Shown here: piece after piece, positions 9,639 to 19,111 of the stretch
Layout: each line of letters begins with the position of its first letter
Numbering within the stretch: position 1 is the first letter of the stretch
Source of the DNA: Rodentibacter pneumotropicus DSM 21403
Lineage (GTDB): Bacteria; Pseudomonadota; Gammaproteobacteria; Enterobacterales; Pasteurellaceae
Length of the DNA: 64,000 nt
Assembly: GCF_000379905.1 (NCBI RefSeq)
Contig: NZ_KB904059.1
Span: 40,923-104,922 of the forward strand
Direction: 5' to 3'
The notes under the pieces: model-generated
What the model was told of the DNA's origin: nothing
The model's database searches: none
Seen by the model: only the letters and a program-made list of their open reading frames with translations
Made by a program: the position numbers and the translations under genes

Positions 9639-10148
9639 TTATTCTACGGTAACGGAATTAATCACCACGTCGTCTTTCGGTACATCTTGGTGGAAACCTT
9701 TATTGCCGGTTTTCACACCTTTGATTTTATCCACCACGTCCATACCTTCCACCACTTCGCCGAATACCGCATAACCCCATTCTTGTACCACGGTTTTGCC
9801 AAACATCTCTTTAGAACGATGATCGAGAAAAGAATTATCCGCTACATTAATAAAAAATTGTGCCGTAGCCGAATGAGGATCAGAAGTGCGGGCCATAGCA
9901 ATGGTGCCACGTTTATTGCTCAATCCGTTTGCTGCTTCATTTTGAATCGGCGCATTAGTACTTTTCTCTTTCATTCCGCTTTCCATACCGCCACCTTGGA
10001 TCATAAATCCATCAATAACACGGTGGAAAATTGTGTTATCATAAAAGCCGTTTTTACAATAAGTTAAGAAATTTTCTACTGTGATTGGCGCTTTTTCCGC
10101 ATTTAATGCCAGTTTAATATCGCCAAAATTTGTGTGCAAAATAACCAT
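9639..10148 (-). CDS. ppiB: peptidyl-prolyl cis-trans isomerase B (cyclophilin)
   Basis: A 169-residue cytoplasmic cyclophilin that isomerises X-Pro peptide bonds. Visible hallmarks are [13 protein letters not shown] with the catalytic Arg, then [19 protein letters not shown] and [12 protein letters not shown]. It lacks a signal peptide, matching PpiB rather than periplasmic PpiA. The start at [10 protein letters not shown] (10148) matches the family and has an AGGG-like site upstream; the 17-residue extension beyond it does not look conserved. It is divergent from cysS, the arrangement I recall in H. influenzae. Confidence 0.96.
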   Translation of the reverse strand: MVILHTNFGDIKLALNAEKAPITVENFLTYCKNGFYDNTIFHRVIDGFMIQGGGMESGMKEKSTNAPIQNEAANGLSNKRGTIAMARTSDPHSATAQFFINVADNSFLDHRSKEMFGKTVVQEWGYAVFGEVVEGMDVVDKIKGVKTGNKGFHQDVPKDDVVINSVTVE

Positions 10149-10253
10149 TTTGATTTCCCTATGAAATTTAAAGGACGCCATTATTCCATAAATAAGCAAT
10201 AAGTGCTATAAAAGTGCGGTCAGTTTCAATATCAATTTAAAACCGAGAAAAAA

Positions 10254-11633
10254 ATGCTAAAAATTTTCAATACCCTAACCCGAGAAAAAGAAATTTTTAA
10301 ACCGATCCACGCCAATCAGGTGGGGATGTATGTGTGCGGTGTCACCGTCTATGATTTATGCCACATCGGACATGGTCGCACCTTTGTGTGTTTTGATGTG
10401 ATCGCCCGTTATTTGCGTTACCTGGGCTATGATTTAACCTATGTGCGCAATATTACCGATGTGGACGATAAAATCATCAAACGAGCCTTAGAGAACCAAG
10501 AAACCTGCGATCAATTGGTTGATCGCATGGTGGTGGAAATGTACAAAGATTTTGATGCGTTAAATATTTTACGCCCGGATTTTGAACCGCGAGCCACCCA
10601 TCATATTCCTGAAATTATTGAAATCATTGAAAAATTAATTAAACGTGGACATGCTTATGTAGCACAAAATGGCGATGTGATGTTCGATGTGGAAAGTTTC
10701 AAAGAATACGGTCAATTATCCCGTCAAGATTTAGAACAATTACAAGCAGGCGCACGGGTGGATATTTCTAAGGCAAAGAAAAACTCAATGGACTTTGTAT
10801 TATGGAAAATGTCAAAACTGAACGAACCAAGCTGGCAATCCCCTTGGGGAGCGGGTCGTCCGGGCTGGCATATTGAATGTTCGGCAATGAATAGTAAACA
10901 ATTAGGCGAACATTTTGATATTCATGGTGGCGGTTCTGATTTAATGTTCCCTCACCACGAAAATGAAATTGCCCAATCTTGCTGTGCACACGGTGGCGAC
11001 TATGTCAATTATTGGATTCACTCTGGCATGATTATGGTGGATAAAGAAAAAATGTCGAAATCACTGGGCAATTTTTTTACCATTCGTGATGTGCTTAATC
11101 ATTATGATGCGGAAACTGTGCGCTATTTCTTGTTATCCGCCCATTATCGCAGCCAACTCAATTATAGTGAAGAAAACCTCAATTTAGCCCATGGCGCATT
11201 GGAACGGTTATATACTGCATTACGGGGTACGGATCAAAGTGCGGTCGCTTTTGGCGGAGAAAATTTTGTTGGGGCATTCCGTGAAGCAATGAACGATGAT
11301 TTCAACACGCCAAATGCCATTTCTGTGTTATTTGAAATGGCACGTGAAGTGAATAAATTAAAATCGGAAGCGATGGAAAAAGCCAATGGATTAGCCGCAC
11401 ATTTACGGGAATTGGCCCAAATTCTGGGATTATTGGAGCAAGATCCTGAAACTTTTTTACAGGCCTGTTCTGACAACGATGAAATCGCTAAAATCGAGGC
11501 ATTGATCCAACAACGCAATGAAGCCAGAGCCAGCAAAAACTGGGCAGCCGCAGATACAGCCAGAGATGCCTTAAATGCGATGGGAATTGTATTAGAAGAT
11601 GGGCCTAATGGTACCAGCTGGCGTAAACAATAA
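10254..11633 (+). CDS. cysS: cysteinyl-tRNA synthetase
   Basis: A 459-residue class I aminoacyl-tRNA synthetase that charges tRNA-Cys. The HIGH motif is seen as CHIGHGRT near residue 36, preceded by the zinc ligand Cys in YVCGVTVYD. Further zinc ligands are in HIECSAM and the HGGG.DL.FPHHENE block, and KMSKS appears as [10 protein letters not shown] near residue 268. The C-terminal helical tRNA-binding region ends in the typical [11 protein letters not shown]. Length is standard. A terminator with a T-run follows. Confidence 0.98.
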   Translation: MLKIFNTLTREKEIFKPIHANQVGMYVCGVTVYDLCHIGHGRTFVCFDVIARYLRYLGYDLTYVRNITDVDDKIIKRALENQETCDQLVDRMVVEMYKDFDALNILRPDFEPRATHHIPEIIEIIEKLIKRGHAYVAQNGDVMFDVESFKEYGQLSRQDLEQLQAGARVDISKAKKNSMDFVLWKMSKLNEPSWQSPWGAGRPGWHIECSAMNSKQLGEHFDIHGGGSDLMFPHHENEIAQSCCAHGGDYVNYWIHSGMIMVDKEKMSKSLGNFFTIRDVLNHYDAETVRYFLLSAHYRSQLNYSEENLNLAHGALERLYTALRGTDQSAVAFGGENFVGAFREAMNDDFNTPNAISVLFEMAREVNKLKSEAMEKANGLAAHLRELAQILGLLEQDPETFLQACSDNDEIAKIEALIQQRNEARASKNWAAADTARDALNAMGIVLEDGPNGTSWRKQ

Positions 11634-11650
11634 ACAATTGTAAAAAAACT

Positions 11651-11688
11651 AAAAAAGTGTAGTAAAAATTTACTGCGCTTTTTTTACA
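11651..11688 (+). terminator. rho-independent terminator of cysS
   Basis: AAAAAAGTGTAGTAAA pairs with TTTACTGCGCTTTTTTT (one mismatch in the stem), ending in a T-run, 18 bases past the cysS stop. The arms resemble a degenerate inverted uptake-sequence pair, a common terminator design in these genomes. Confidence 0.8.
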
Positions 11689-11715
11689 TACTCATTTGTA
11701 TTTTTGATTAATTTT

Positions 11716-11731
11716 TATGATCAAAGTCACA
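11716..11731. promoter_or_regulatory. CRP-like site upstream of lctP
   Basis: TATGA-N6-TCACA matches the CRP consensus TGTGA-N6-TCACA with one mismatch, about 97 bases before the lctP start. Position and spacing suit activation of a secondary-carbon-source gene; FNR or ArcA are possible alternatives. Confidence 0.45.
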
Positions 11732-11827
11732 ATTTTTCAACATTTTACTTTATTTATCTAATAACTCGTTTACAATTCGTGGCTGTTAAAATAACAAACT
11801 TCAAGAAACCCTATATTAAGGAATACT

Positions 11828-13423
11828 ATGGCTCTTTTTCTTAGCATCTTTCCAATTGTTTTACTGATCTATCTAATGGTAAAACGTAATGCACTTCCTT
11901 CTTACGTCGCTCTCCCTTGGATTGCTGTGGTTGTGCTGATTATTCAACTTATTTACTTTGGTACCGATATTTCAACAGTCAGTGCCAATATTGCCTCAGC
12001 AATCATTGCAGTACAAACACCTATTACAGTTATTTTCGGTGCAATTCTATTTAACCGTTTTTCGGAAGTGTCCGGCGTAACCAATACCTTACGTAAATGG
12101 CTAGGAGAAATCAATCCAAATCCAGTTGCGCAAATAATGATTATCGGTTGGGCATTTGCTTTTATGATCGAAGGAGCCAGTGGTTTCGGCACCCCCGCTG
12201 CAATTGCAGCCCCTATTCTTGTTGGCTTAGGCTTTAATCCAATAAAAGTTGCCGTTTTAGCATTAATTATGAACTCTGTTCCTGTCTCTTTTGGTGCAGT
12301 AGGTACGCCAACTTGGTTTGGGTTCGGTCCACTAAATCTAGCGGAGAATCAAATTCTTGAAATAGGTTCAATTACAGCAACTATTCATGCTTTTGCCGCA
12401 TTGGTCATTCCACTTATTGCATTACGTTTTATCGTTTCAGGAAAGGAAATCCGCCAAAATATTGTGTTTATTTATATTAGTATTTTTGCGTGCGTGATCC
12501 CTTATTTCTTCCTTGCACAAATAAATTATGAATTCCCATCTTTAGTTGGTGGTGCGATTGGTATGTTTATTTCCGTATTTGTAGCTAATAAAGGCATTGG
12601 TTTAGCGAAAGTGGAAAATACACTAAGCAATACAGGAGTAAATGGTAAAGAGATAGCAAAAGCGTTGTTGCCAACGGGCTTATTGATCTTATTTTTAATC
12701 ATCACTCGTATTCAACAGTTACCATTTAAGGCAATGATGAACGATGCAACCACTTGGTTTTCAGTACAACTTGGCACTCTTGGACAATTTGAAATCAGTA
12801 AAGGGTTAATTTTCAGCTTAAAAGAAATTTTCGGGACGAATGTAAACGCTAGCTATAAATTACTTTATGTTCCGGCTTTAATTCCATTTATTATTACCGT
12901 TTTAATTTGTGTACCACTATTTACAATGAACGCCCAAAAAACCAAGGAAATTTTTGTCGGCAGTTTTAAACAATCCAGAAATCCATTTTATGCGCTTATC
13001 GGAGCGTTAATCATGGTGAACTTAATGTTGGTTGGCGGTGATGCATCAATGGTTAAAATTATTGGTAAAAGCTTTGCACAAGCAACTGGAGAATATTGGA
13101 CTCTCTTCGCTTCCTACTTAGGTGCGGTTGGCGCATTCTTCTCGGGTTCTAATACTGTCTCAAACTTAACTTTCGGTAGTGTGCAATTATCAACCGCAGA
13201 GATTACAGGTTTATCAACAAGCTTGATTCTTGCATTACAATCTGTTGGGGGCGCAATGGGTAACATGGTTTGTATCAATAACATTGTTGCGGTAAACTCA
13301 GTGTTAAATATTCAAAACCAAGAAGGTGCGATTATTAAAAAGACTGTCATACCAATGTTTGTGTATGGTGTCATTGCAGCAGTAGTGGCATTAACTGTTA
13401 TTCCTATGTTTTTCAACGTTTAA
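11828..13423 (+). CDS. lctP: L-lactate permease (LctP family)
   Basis: A 531-residue polytopic inner-membrane protein with about 12-14 helices; it probably carries lactate with protons. LctP-family features are FMIEGASGFGTPAAIAAPILVGLGF near residue 117, the following NSVPVSFGAVGTPTWFG, and near the C-terminus GAFFSGSNTVSNLTFG and QSVGGAMGNMVCINN. Length is close to the usual 530-550. It is followed by a terminator-like hairpin and then lutABC, so transport and oxidation genes are grouped. No uptake sequence occurs across this and the next three genes. Confidence 0.95.
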   Translation: MALFLSIFPIVLLIYLMVKRNALPSYVALPWIAVVVLIIQLIYFGTDISTVSANIASAIIAVQTPITVIFGAILFNRFSEVSGVTNTLRKWLGEINPNPVAQIMIIGWAFAFMIEGASGFGTPAAIAAPILVGLGFNPIKVAVLALIMNSVPVSFGAVGTPTWFGFGPLNLAENQILEIGSITATIHAFAALVIPLIALRFIVSGKEIRQNIVFIYISIFACVIPYFFLAQINYEFPSLVGGAIGMFISVFVANKGIGLAKVENTLSNTGVNGKEIAKALLPTGLLILFLIITRIQQLPFKAMMNDATTWFSVQLGTLGQFEISKGLIFSLKEIFGTNVNASYKLLYVPALIPFIITVLICVPLFTMNAQKTKEIFVGSFKQSRNPFYALIGALIMVNLMLVGGDASMVKIIGKSFAQATGEYWTLFASYLGAVGAFFSGSNTVSNLTFGSVQLSTAEITGLSTSLILALQSVGGAMGNMVCINNIVAVNSVLNIQNQEGAIIKKTVIPMFVYGVIAAVVALTVIPMFFNV

Positions 13424-13470
13424 CATAGAGAAATAGCACTACAATTTATTGAATTTTTTACTCAACCTAG

Positions 13471-13492
13471 AAGGAAGTATTTATACTTCCTT
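13471..13492 (+). terminator. hairpin after lctP
   Basis: AAGGAAGTAT and ATACTTCCTT form a perfect 10-bp stem with a two-base centre, followed by TTTGTG. It separates lctP from lutA and probably ends or attenuates the lctP transcript. Confidence 0.65.
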
Positions 13493-13555
13493 TTGTGCTA
13501 TAACAGTATTATAAATACGATTTTTTCTTATTCTTAATTTTAATAGGCATATCAA

Positions 13556-14290
13556 ATGAATGTAAATTTTTATGTAACCTGCATTGCAGATGTCGTAAAA
13601 GCCGGTGTTGCTAAAAACACCGTTCTCTTACTCGAAAAATTGGGATGCAATGTCATTTTCCTTGAAAAACAAGGTTGTTGTGGGCAACCGGCTATAAACA
13701 GCGGCTATACTAAACAGGCACTGGCAGGAATGAAAAATTTGGTTGAAACCTTTGAGGTCAATGATCATCCTATTGTTGCACCGGCCGGGTCATGCGTCTC
13801 TGCAATCAAATACTATCCTGAATATTTTAATCGATTTGGTGAAACCGAATGGGCAAAACGGGCAGAAAATGTATCAAAACGCTTTTATGATCTCACGGAC
13901 TTTATCGTCAATGTTCTTGGGAAAACAAATGTCGGTGCGACATTAACGGGCAAAGCGGTTTATCATCCTTCTTGTAGTTTAAGCCGTAAACTCGGTATTG
14001 TCGATGAACCTCTTGCTTTACTTCGCAACGTAAAAGGGTTGGAACTTCTTCCAATACACAATCAACAAACCTGCTGCGGTTTTGGTGGAACATTTTCAGT
14101 AAAAATGGCAGAAATTTCCGGAGAAATGGTTACAGAAAAAGTAAAAAATATTACCGAGGTTGAACCGGATTATTTAATTGGAGCAGATGTCAGCTGTTTA
14201 ATTAATATTAGCGGACGTTTACAACGTGAAGGTAAAAAAGTAAAAGTTATGCATATTGCAGAAGTATTAATGCAACAAGGAGAAGCCTAA
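13556..14290 (+). CDS. lutA: L-lactate utilisation protein LutA (LldE), Fe-S subunit
   Basis: A 244-residue cytoplasmic protein of the LutABC (LldEFG/YkgEFG) complex that oxidises L-lactate to pyruvate. It carries the two cysteine-rich CCG domains of the family: GCCGQPAINSG near residue 41 and TCCGFGGTFS near residue 171, with further conserved cysteines in HPSCSLSR and DVSCLIN. These domains bind Fe-S clusters in heterodisulfide-reductase-like proteins. The stop lies 1 base before the lutB start, so the two are translationally linked. Confidence 0.95.
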   Translation: MNVNFYVTCIADVVKAGVAKNTVLLLEKLGCNVIFLEKQGCCGQPAINSGYTKQALAGMKNLVETFEVNDHPIVAPAGSCVSAIKYYPEYFNRFGETEWAKRAENVSKRFYDLTDFIVNVLGKTNVGATLTGKAVYHPSCSLSRKLGIVDEPLALLRNVKGLELLPIHNQQTCCGFGGTFSVKMAEISGEMVTEKVKNITEVEPDYLIGADVSCLINISGRLQREGKKVKVMHIAEVLMQQGEA

Positions 14291-14291
14291 T

Positions 14292-15701
14292 ATGTCCCAT
14301 TTACAAACCAGCAACCTTCCTTTTAAAGAGCGTATCGAACAGCAGGTTCATAATGAAGTCATGCGTAAAGCGGTAATCAAAGCCCAAGAAACTATTGGAG
14401 CTAACCGCCAAAAAATGGTTGATGAATTAGGACATTGGGAGGAATGGCGTGATCTTTCCAAACAATTCCGCAATCACGTTTTAGCTAATTTAGATGCCTA
14501 TCTATATCAATTAAGTGAAAAAGTTACTCAAAACGGGGGACACGTCTTTTTTGCAGAGACAGCTGAAGAGGCAAGCGCTTATATCCGTAAAGTTGCCCTA
14601 GAGAAAAAAGCCAAAACCATTGTTAAATCAAAATCAATGGTGACGGAAGAAATCGGCTTAAACTCAGTTTTAGAAAATGAAGGAATAAAAGTCGTTGAAA
14701 CAGATCTGGGTGAATATTTACTTCAAATTGTCGGCGATAAGCCATCGCATATTGTTGTGCCTGCAATTCATAAAGATCGCCATCGCATTCGTAAAGAATT
14801 ACATGAAGTATTGGGCTACGAAGGCTCTGAACAACCGGAAGAAATGAATGCATTTATCCGTAAAATTTTACGAGAAGATTTCTTAAAGGCAGATATTGGC
14901 ATTTCAGGCTGTAATTTTGCTGTACCGGAAACAGGTTCGGTTTGTTTAGTGACAAATGAAGGGAACTTACGTTTAGCCACGACAGTACCAAAAACACATA
15001 TTGCAGTAATGGGAATGGAACGCATTGCACCAACCTTTAAAGAAGTTGATGTACTCATTACTATGCTTTGCCGCAGTGCAGTAGGTGCGAAATTAACCGC
15101 CTATAATACTTGGCTCACCGGCCCGCGTCTAGAAGGTGAAACAGATGGTCCGGAAGATTTCCATTTAGTGATTGTCGATAATGGACGTTCAGCGATTTTA
15201 GAAAGTGAATTTAAAGAAGTTCTACGCTGTATTCGCTGTGGAGCCTGTCTAAATACTTGCCCTGCTTATCGTCAAATCGGCGGGCATGGCTATGGTTCAA
15301 TTTACCCGGGTCCAATAGGAGCAGTTATATCCCCTCTTCTAGGTGGTTACAAAGAATTTAAAGAATTACCTTATGCTTGTTCGCTCTGTAATGCTTGTAA
15401 CAGTGTTTGCCCTGTTAAAATTCCACTGGCGCAACTCATTCTTAAACATCGTGAAAAAATGGTAGATCAAGGTATTACTCCAAAAATCGAACAACTGGAA
15501 ATTAAAGGTTTCACATTTGCAAATTCTCACCCTAGCGTTTGGAATATGGGAGTTAAAGTGGGTGCAAAAGTTATAAGTAAACTTATCAAAAACGGAAAAC
15601 CTCCTATGAAAATTGGGGCATTGGGTGAATGGACAAAAGCCCGTGATTTACCGACTAGCGATGGCGAAAGTTTCCGTGAGTGGTTTGCAAAACGGAAATA
15701 A
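14292..15701 (+). CDS. lutB: L-lactate utilisation protein LutB (LldF), ferredoxin-type subunit
   Basis: A 469-residue iron-sulfur protein of the lactate oxidation complex. The N-terminal two-thirds is the LUD domain shared with LutC (FAETAEEASAYI, and the GISGCNFAVPETGSV block). Two 4Fe-4S motifs follow: CIRCGACLNTCP near residue 312 and CSLCNACNSVCP near 362. A C-terminal segment completes the family length. The next gene starts 23 bases after its stop. Confidence 0.95.
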   Translation: MSHLQTSNLPFKERIEQQVHNEVMRKAVIKAQETIGANRQKMVDELGHWEEWRDLSKQFRNHVLANLDAYLYQLSEKVTQNGGHVFFAETAEEASAYIRKVALEKKAKTIVKSKSMVTEEIGLNSVLENEGIKVVETDLGEYLLQIVGDKPSHIVVPAIHKDRHRIRKELHEVLGYEGSEQPEEMNAFIRKILREDFLKADIGISGCNFAVPETGSVCLVTNEGNLRLATTVPKTHIAVMGMERIAPTFKEVDVLITMLCRSAVGAKLTAYNTWLTGPRLEGETDGPEDFHLVIVDNGRSAILESEFKEVLRCIRCGACLNTCPAYRQIGGHGYGSIYPGPIGAVISPLLGGYKEFKELPYACSLCNACNSVCPVKIPLAQLILKHREKMVDQGITPKIEQLEIKGFTFANSHPSVWNMGVKVGAKVISKLIKNGKPPMKIGALGEWTKARDLPTSDGESFREWFAKRK

Positions 15702-15724
15702 TTCAAACAAAGGAATTAATAACA

Positions 15725-16426
15725 ATGAATTTAGAAAATAGAGAAAATTTCTTAAATAAGCTTGCAAATAAAATGGGCAGAGCGAGACAACTAGAGCCAA
15801 CCTCGATGGAAGAGCCGTTAAATGACTATCCTTTGACTCGTTTAACACATTTATCCCAAAGCGAGCTTTGTGATGAATTTATAAATTTCGCTAAAGTTTT
15901 ATTAGTGGATATCGTTGAAACAAAAGAAGAAAACGTTGCAAAAGCGATCATAGATGTCTGTGAAAAATATGGTGGCGGTAGTATTGTACTTAACCATGAT
16001 TCCCGTCTTGAAAAGCTAGGTATTATTAACGCTGTAAAAAACACATTCGACAGTTACGTGTGGGATCATGATAACGGCGATGAAAATATCATAAAATCAG
16101 CCAAGGCAAATATTGGTATCGTACATGGTGAATATGGTCTTGCCGAATCGGGCGGCGTGGTCTTATTTTCTTCCAAAGAAAATGGTCGCTCAACAAGTTT
16201 ATTACCTGAAAAATCAATTGTCGTCATTCGTAAAAGTACGGTACTCCCCCGTGTTGCTCAGTTAGCTCAAATTCTCCATGAAAAAGCCTTAATCGGAGAA
16301 CGCATACCATCATGCATTAATATTATTTCCGGCCCAAGTGCTACTGCAGATATTGAGTTAATTAAGGTTGTCGGCGTTCATGGCCCCGTTTCTCAGATTT
16401 ATGTTGTCATTGACGATTTAAACTAA
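15725..16426 (+). CDS. lutC: L-lactate utilisation protein LutC (LldG)
   Basis: A 233-residue LUD-domain protein, the third member of LutABC. The C-terminal half shows the expected ANIGIVHGEYGLAESGGVVLFS and INIISGPSATADIELIKVVGVHGP blocks, which resemble an isomerase-like nucleotide-binding fold. The start at 15725 (MNLENRENF) is chosen because AAAGGAATT precedes it and it avoids overlap with lutB; the earlier ATG at 15680 lies inside lutB. A clear terminator follows. Confidence 0.94.
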   Translation: MNLENRENFLNKLANKMGRARQLEPTSMEEPLNDYPLTRLTHLSQSELCDEFINFAKVLLVDIVETKEENVAKAIIDVCEKYGGGSIVLNHDSRLEKLGIINAVKNTFDSYVWDHDNGDENIIKSAKANIGIVHGEYGLAESGGVVLFSSKENGRSTSLLPEKSIVVIRKSTVLPRVAQLAQILHEKALIGERIPSCINIISGPSATADIELIKVVGVHGPVSQIYVVIDDLN

Positions 16427-16443
16427 ACTTATCCCCCCTGTAA

Positions 16444-16468
16444 AAAAACCAGCTTAACCGCTGGTTTT
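16444..16468 (+). terminator. rho-independent terminator of the lut operon
   Basis: AAACCAGC and GCTGGTTTT flank a six-base loop, with a T-rich tail, starting 17 bases after the lutC stop. Confidence 0.88.
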
Positions 16469-16683
16469 ATATTTATACGTTTTAAACGACTTTAATGACT
16501 TAAACAAATCTATTAGTATAGCCCTTCAGATCACAAAAATAGAATATTCAATACCTTCCCAAACAAAGGAACTTTGTCCCCATTCCTTTTGAAAAATTAT
16601 TCAAAAACAACCGCACTTTTGGTGAACGACCTATTTTTTGCTATACTCTCACACCTATTATTAAATAAAAAAGGAAACCTCAA

Positions 16684-17010
16684 ATGGAACAAATGCCGGC
16701 TTGTCCAAAATGCCATGGTGAATATGTCTATCATGATTCTGTCAACTTCGTTTGTCCTGACTGTAGTTATGAATGGAATGGCACTGAACCTGTTGAAGCG
16801 GATGATGATCAACTTATCGTGAAAGACAGCAATGGCAATCTACTTGCAGATGGTGATGATGTGCTTTTAATTAAAGATCTAAAATTAAAAGGATCATCAG
16901 AGGTCTTGAAAAAAGGCACCAAATTTAAAAATATCCGTTTAACCAAAGGTGATCACAATGTCGATTGTGGCAAAATTATGCTGAAATCTGAATTTTTGAA
17001 AAAGGCATAG
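16684..17010 (+). CDS. yjdM: PhnA/YjdM-family zinc-ribbon protein
   Basis: A 108-residue small cytoplasmic protein. The N-terminal zinc ribbon has CPKCHGEY near residue 8 and CPDCSYEW near residue 25. The C-terminal PhnA domain contains [25 protein letters not shown] and ends [15 protein letters not shown], matching E. coli YjdM. Despite the old name, E. coli YjdM is not required for phosphonate use and its role is poorly defined. AAAAGGAA precedes the ATG. It is followed by an inverted uptake-sequence terminator. Confidence 0.93.
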   Translation: MEQMPACPKCHGEYVYHDSVNFVCPDCSYEWNGTEPVEADDDQLIVKDSNGNLLADGDDVLLIKDLKLKGSSEVLKKGTKFKNIRLTKGDHNVDCGKIMLKSEFLKKA

Positions 17011-17014
17011 CAAC

Positions 17015-17058
17015 AAAAAGTGCGATCAAAAAACAATAATTTTGTGACCGCACTTTTA
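17015..17058 (+). terminator. inverted uptake-sequence terminator after yjdM
   Basis: AAAAGTGCGATCA pairs with TGACCGCACTTTT across an AT-rich loop, with one mismatch (GCGAT against the consensus GCGGT). Two opposed uptake sequences forming a terminator is a common Pasteurellaceae arrangement. It probably also served the decayed kdgA arriving from the other strand. Confidence 0.8.
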
Positions 17059-17067
17059 GCACTCATT

Positions 17068-17170
17068 TTATCTTGTCAAATCAATCACTTCTTTGATGAA
17101 ACCTCCAGCCTCACCCCAGTTTTTTGACCGGACCCACTGTTTCTCCACAAACTAAGAACCACCGCAAGCC
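17068..17170 (-). pseudogene. kdgA: KDPG aldolase remnant (last ~34 codons)
   Basis: On the minus strand this reads ACGGS-stop-FVEKQ, then RSKNWGE and IKEVIDLTR-stop, matching the C-terminus of the intact kdgA at 22251-22889 residue by residue, with one in-frame TAG where the intact copy has Trp. The rest of the gene is missing. The match breaks off at GCAAGCC, the same short word from which the SDR-gene fragment begins. Confidence 0.9.
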
Positions 17171-17188
17171 ATTGTGTAAAATTACTAA
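17164..17188 (-). pseudogene. SDR gene scrap between the kdgA and kdgK remnants
   Basis: These 25 bases match the intact SDR gene near 24585-24607 without a mismatch (the stretch encoding the Asn-Phe-Thr-Gln-Trp-Leu region). It is joined at one end to the kdgA remnant through a shared CAAGCC and at the other to the kdgK remnant. It is too short to mean anything alone, but it fits the gene order kdgA, SDR, kdgK. Confidence 0.75.
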
Positions 17189-17309
17189 ATATCATTTGGA
17201 GAGCTAATTCGAGAATTTAATGTATCACCGCCATAACTTTGCCACATTTCACTAAATGACTTACCATTCAGTCCAATCATACATTTGCCGATAAATGCAA
17301 TTTTTTCAT
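17187..17309 (-). pseudogene. kdgK: 2-dehydro-3-deoxygluconokinase remnant (5' end)
   Basis: On the minus strand this is the first ~45 codons of kdgK, matching the intact copy at 25170-26114 (KIAFIG.CMI.LNGK, then EMWQSYGGDTLNS and RISSPNDI). It has a one-base loss in the poly-A just after the ATG (six As against seven), which shifts the frame, and a 15-base deletion after the Leu-Asn-Ser codons. It sits where kdgK would follow dctM in an intact operon. Confidence 0.9.
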
Positions 17310-17339
17310 TATTAAATTAGAAATAATATTTCTACTCCA

Positions 17340-18611
17340 TTAAGATAACCAATTCATTGGAACAATTACAACATCAGGAAAAAATACCATTAATAGCATA
17401 ATAATTGCGTATATTAGCAAGAATGGAGAAATACCTTTAGATAACTTTCCGATTCCTAATTTAGATATTCCAGAACCAACATACAATACAGTTCCAACTG
17501 GTGGAGTTATTAGTCCAATAGATAAATTAATTACCATCATGATACCGAAATAAGCAATATCAATATTATATGCTCTTAATAGAGGTAATAATACTGGTAC
17601 AAAGATTAATACAGCTGGAATTAAATCCATAACACATCCTACTAATAATAAAAATAGCATAATAATTAGCATTAAAATTGTTGGACTATCAGTTAATCCC
17701 TTAATTGTTTGAACTAATTCAGTTGGGATTTGAGCAACTGTTATTGCAAAGGCTGAGATCATTGCTGCCGCTGCAACAAACATTACCATTGAGGTTGTTT
17801 TAATAGTTACGATAAAAACTTCTCTTAATTTAGCTAATGTTAATTCTTTGTAAGCTACACTGACTAATCCGGCATAAATAGCAGCCACTACTCCCGCTTC
17901 CGTTGGTGTAAAAATTCCCCCTCTTAATCCAACAATAATGATTACAGGTAGAAGTAAAGGCCAGAATGCTTTTTTGAATGCATTCCATCTCTCTTTTCTA
18001 CTTTGTTTTCTCTCTAAACTTGAATCATTATTCCGATAAAGAATTTTCCAGACGAACCATAATCCTGCAACCATTAACAGACCGGGAATTGTTCCTCCCA
18101 TAAATAGTTTAGTTATAGAAGCACCAGCAGTAATGCCATAAATAATCATAGGAATACTAGGAGGGATAACGACAGAGATAATACCTGCTGCACAAATAAG
18201 TCCTGTGGAACGGGCGGCATCATATTTTTTTGAAACCATCATAGGAATAAGTATTGCCCCCAATGCAACGGTATCTGCAACAGCAGATCCGGATAAACCA
18301 GCAAAGATTAACCCCGAAATGATTGCAACATAACCTAATCCACCTTTAATATGCCCTACCATACTTGTGGCAAAATTAATGATTCTTTCTGATATTCCAC
18401 CATGTTTCATAATTTCCCCCGTAAGCATAAAAAACGGAATAGCCATTAGGGGAAAATTATTGGTTCCCATTACAAAATTTTCTGTAATTAATTGTGTATC
18501 AAACATATCAAGATGATATAGCATAATACTTGCGCTTAGTAGCATTGATAAAGCAACGGGAACACCAAGGAATAATAAGAAAAATAGACTACCTAAAAAT
18601 AATAGTAACAT
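17340..18611 (-). CDS. TRAP transporter large membrane subunit (DctM), module 1
   Basis: A 423-residue DctM-family protein with about 12 membrane helices. It forms the sodium-coupled transport channel of a TRAP system. FMGTNNFPLMAIPFFMLTGEIM, SGSAVADTVALGAILIPMM and IPPSIPMIIYG are typical family blocks. It follows dctQ by 9 bases. Base composition is clearly more AT-rich than the flanking core genes, and no uptake sequence is present. By order it corresponds to what I recall as HI0050 of H. influenzae. Substrate is inferred only as a sugar acid. Confidence 0.93.
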   Translation of the reverse strand: MLLLFLGSLFFLLFLGVPVALSMLLSASIMLYHLDMFDTQLITENFVMGTNNFPLMAIPFFMLTGEIMKHGGISERIINFATSMVGHIKGGLGYVAIISGLIFAGLSGSAVADTVALGAILIPMMVSKKYDAARSTGLICAAGIISVVIPPSIPMIIYGITAGASITKLFMGGTIPGLLMVAGLWFVWKILYRNNDSSLERKQSRKERWNAFKKAFWPLLLPVIIIVGLRGGIFTPTEAGVVAAIYAGLVSVAYKELTLAKLREVFIVTIKTTSMVMFVAAAAMISAFAITVAQIPTELVQTIKGLTDSPTILMLIIMLFLLLVGCVMDLIPAVLIFVPVLLPLLRAYNIDIAYFGIMMVINLSIGLITPPVGTVLYVGSGISKLGIGKLSKGISPFLLIYAIIMLLMVFFPDVVIVPMNWLS

Positions 18612-18620
18612 TTTTATCTC

Positions 18621-19091
18621 CTATTTATCCAAAGGCTTTTTATTATCTTTCATTAAACTAAATATGATAATAAAGAAATATGAGACTGATGAAATAACAG
18701 CTGCAAGATATAGAAAAGATGAAGATATTCCTGTTGCAGGCATTTTTTGTGTATATGTTAAAGCCATTAATTGTAATGCACCAAAAGCAATAAATATCAT
18801 TGAAACTAGAACACATAAATTAGAAATGAGTGATACTATTTTTTTATATTTTTCAGGTAAGGATGAAGTAATAATATCAACTGTCAAATGAGCTTTATCT
18901 TTAGCAACTAAAATTATTCCTAAGAAGATCATATACACAAAGCAAATTCTGGAAAATTCCTCTGAAAAAGCAATGCCAGAATCAAAAAAGTATCTTAGTA
19001 ATGAATTGAAAAAAACGAGTGAAATCATAATAATTAAGGCCAACATAGAAATGTATTCTAATATTTTATCCAGATATTTTACTGTTTTCAT
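18621..19091 (-). CDS. TRAP transporter small membrane subunit (DctQ), module 1
   Basis: A 156-residue protein with four predicted membrane helices; the segment FNSLLRYFFDSGIAFSEEFSRICFVYMIFLG is typical of DctQ, which binds DctM and helps dock the solute-binding protein. It is between dctP and dctM on the minus strand. A perfect hairpin lies in the 71-base gap separating it from dctP. Confidence 0.92.
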   Translation of the reverse strand: MKTVKYLDKILEYISMLALIIMISLVFFNSLLRYFFDSGIAFSEEFSRICFVYMIFLGIILVAKDKAHLTVDIITSSLPEKYKKIVSLISNLCVLVSMIFIAFGALQLMALTYTQKMPATGISSSFLYLAAVISSVSYFFIIIFSLMKDNKKPLDK

Positions 19092-19111
19092 AAGATCATA
19101 TCCTTATTCCC

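Noticed and set aside
16574..16822. 82-codon frame upstream of and overlapping yjdM
   Set aside because: It reads the yjdM start region in another frame; the zinc-ribbon frame is clearly the real gene.
17011..17340. Possible insertion sequence in the gap before dctM
   Set aside because: No terminal inverted repeats or transposase remains; the whole gap is explained by kdgA, SDR and kdgK fragments plus a terminator.
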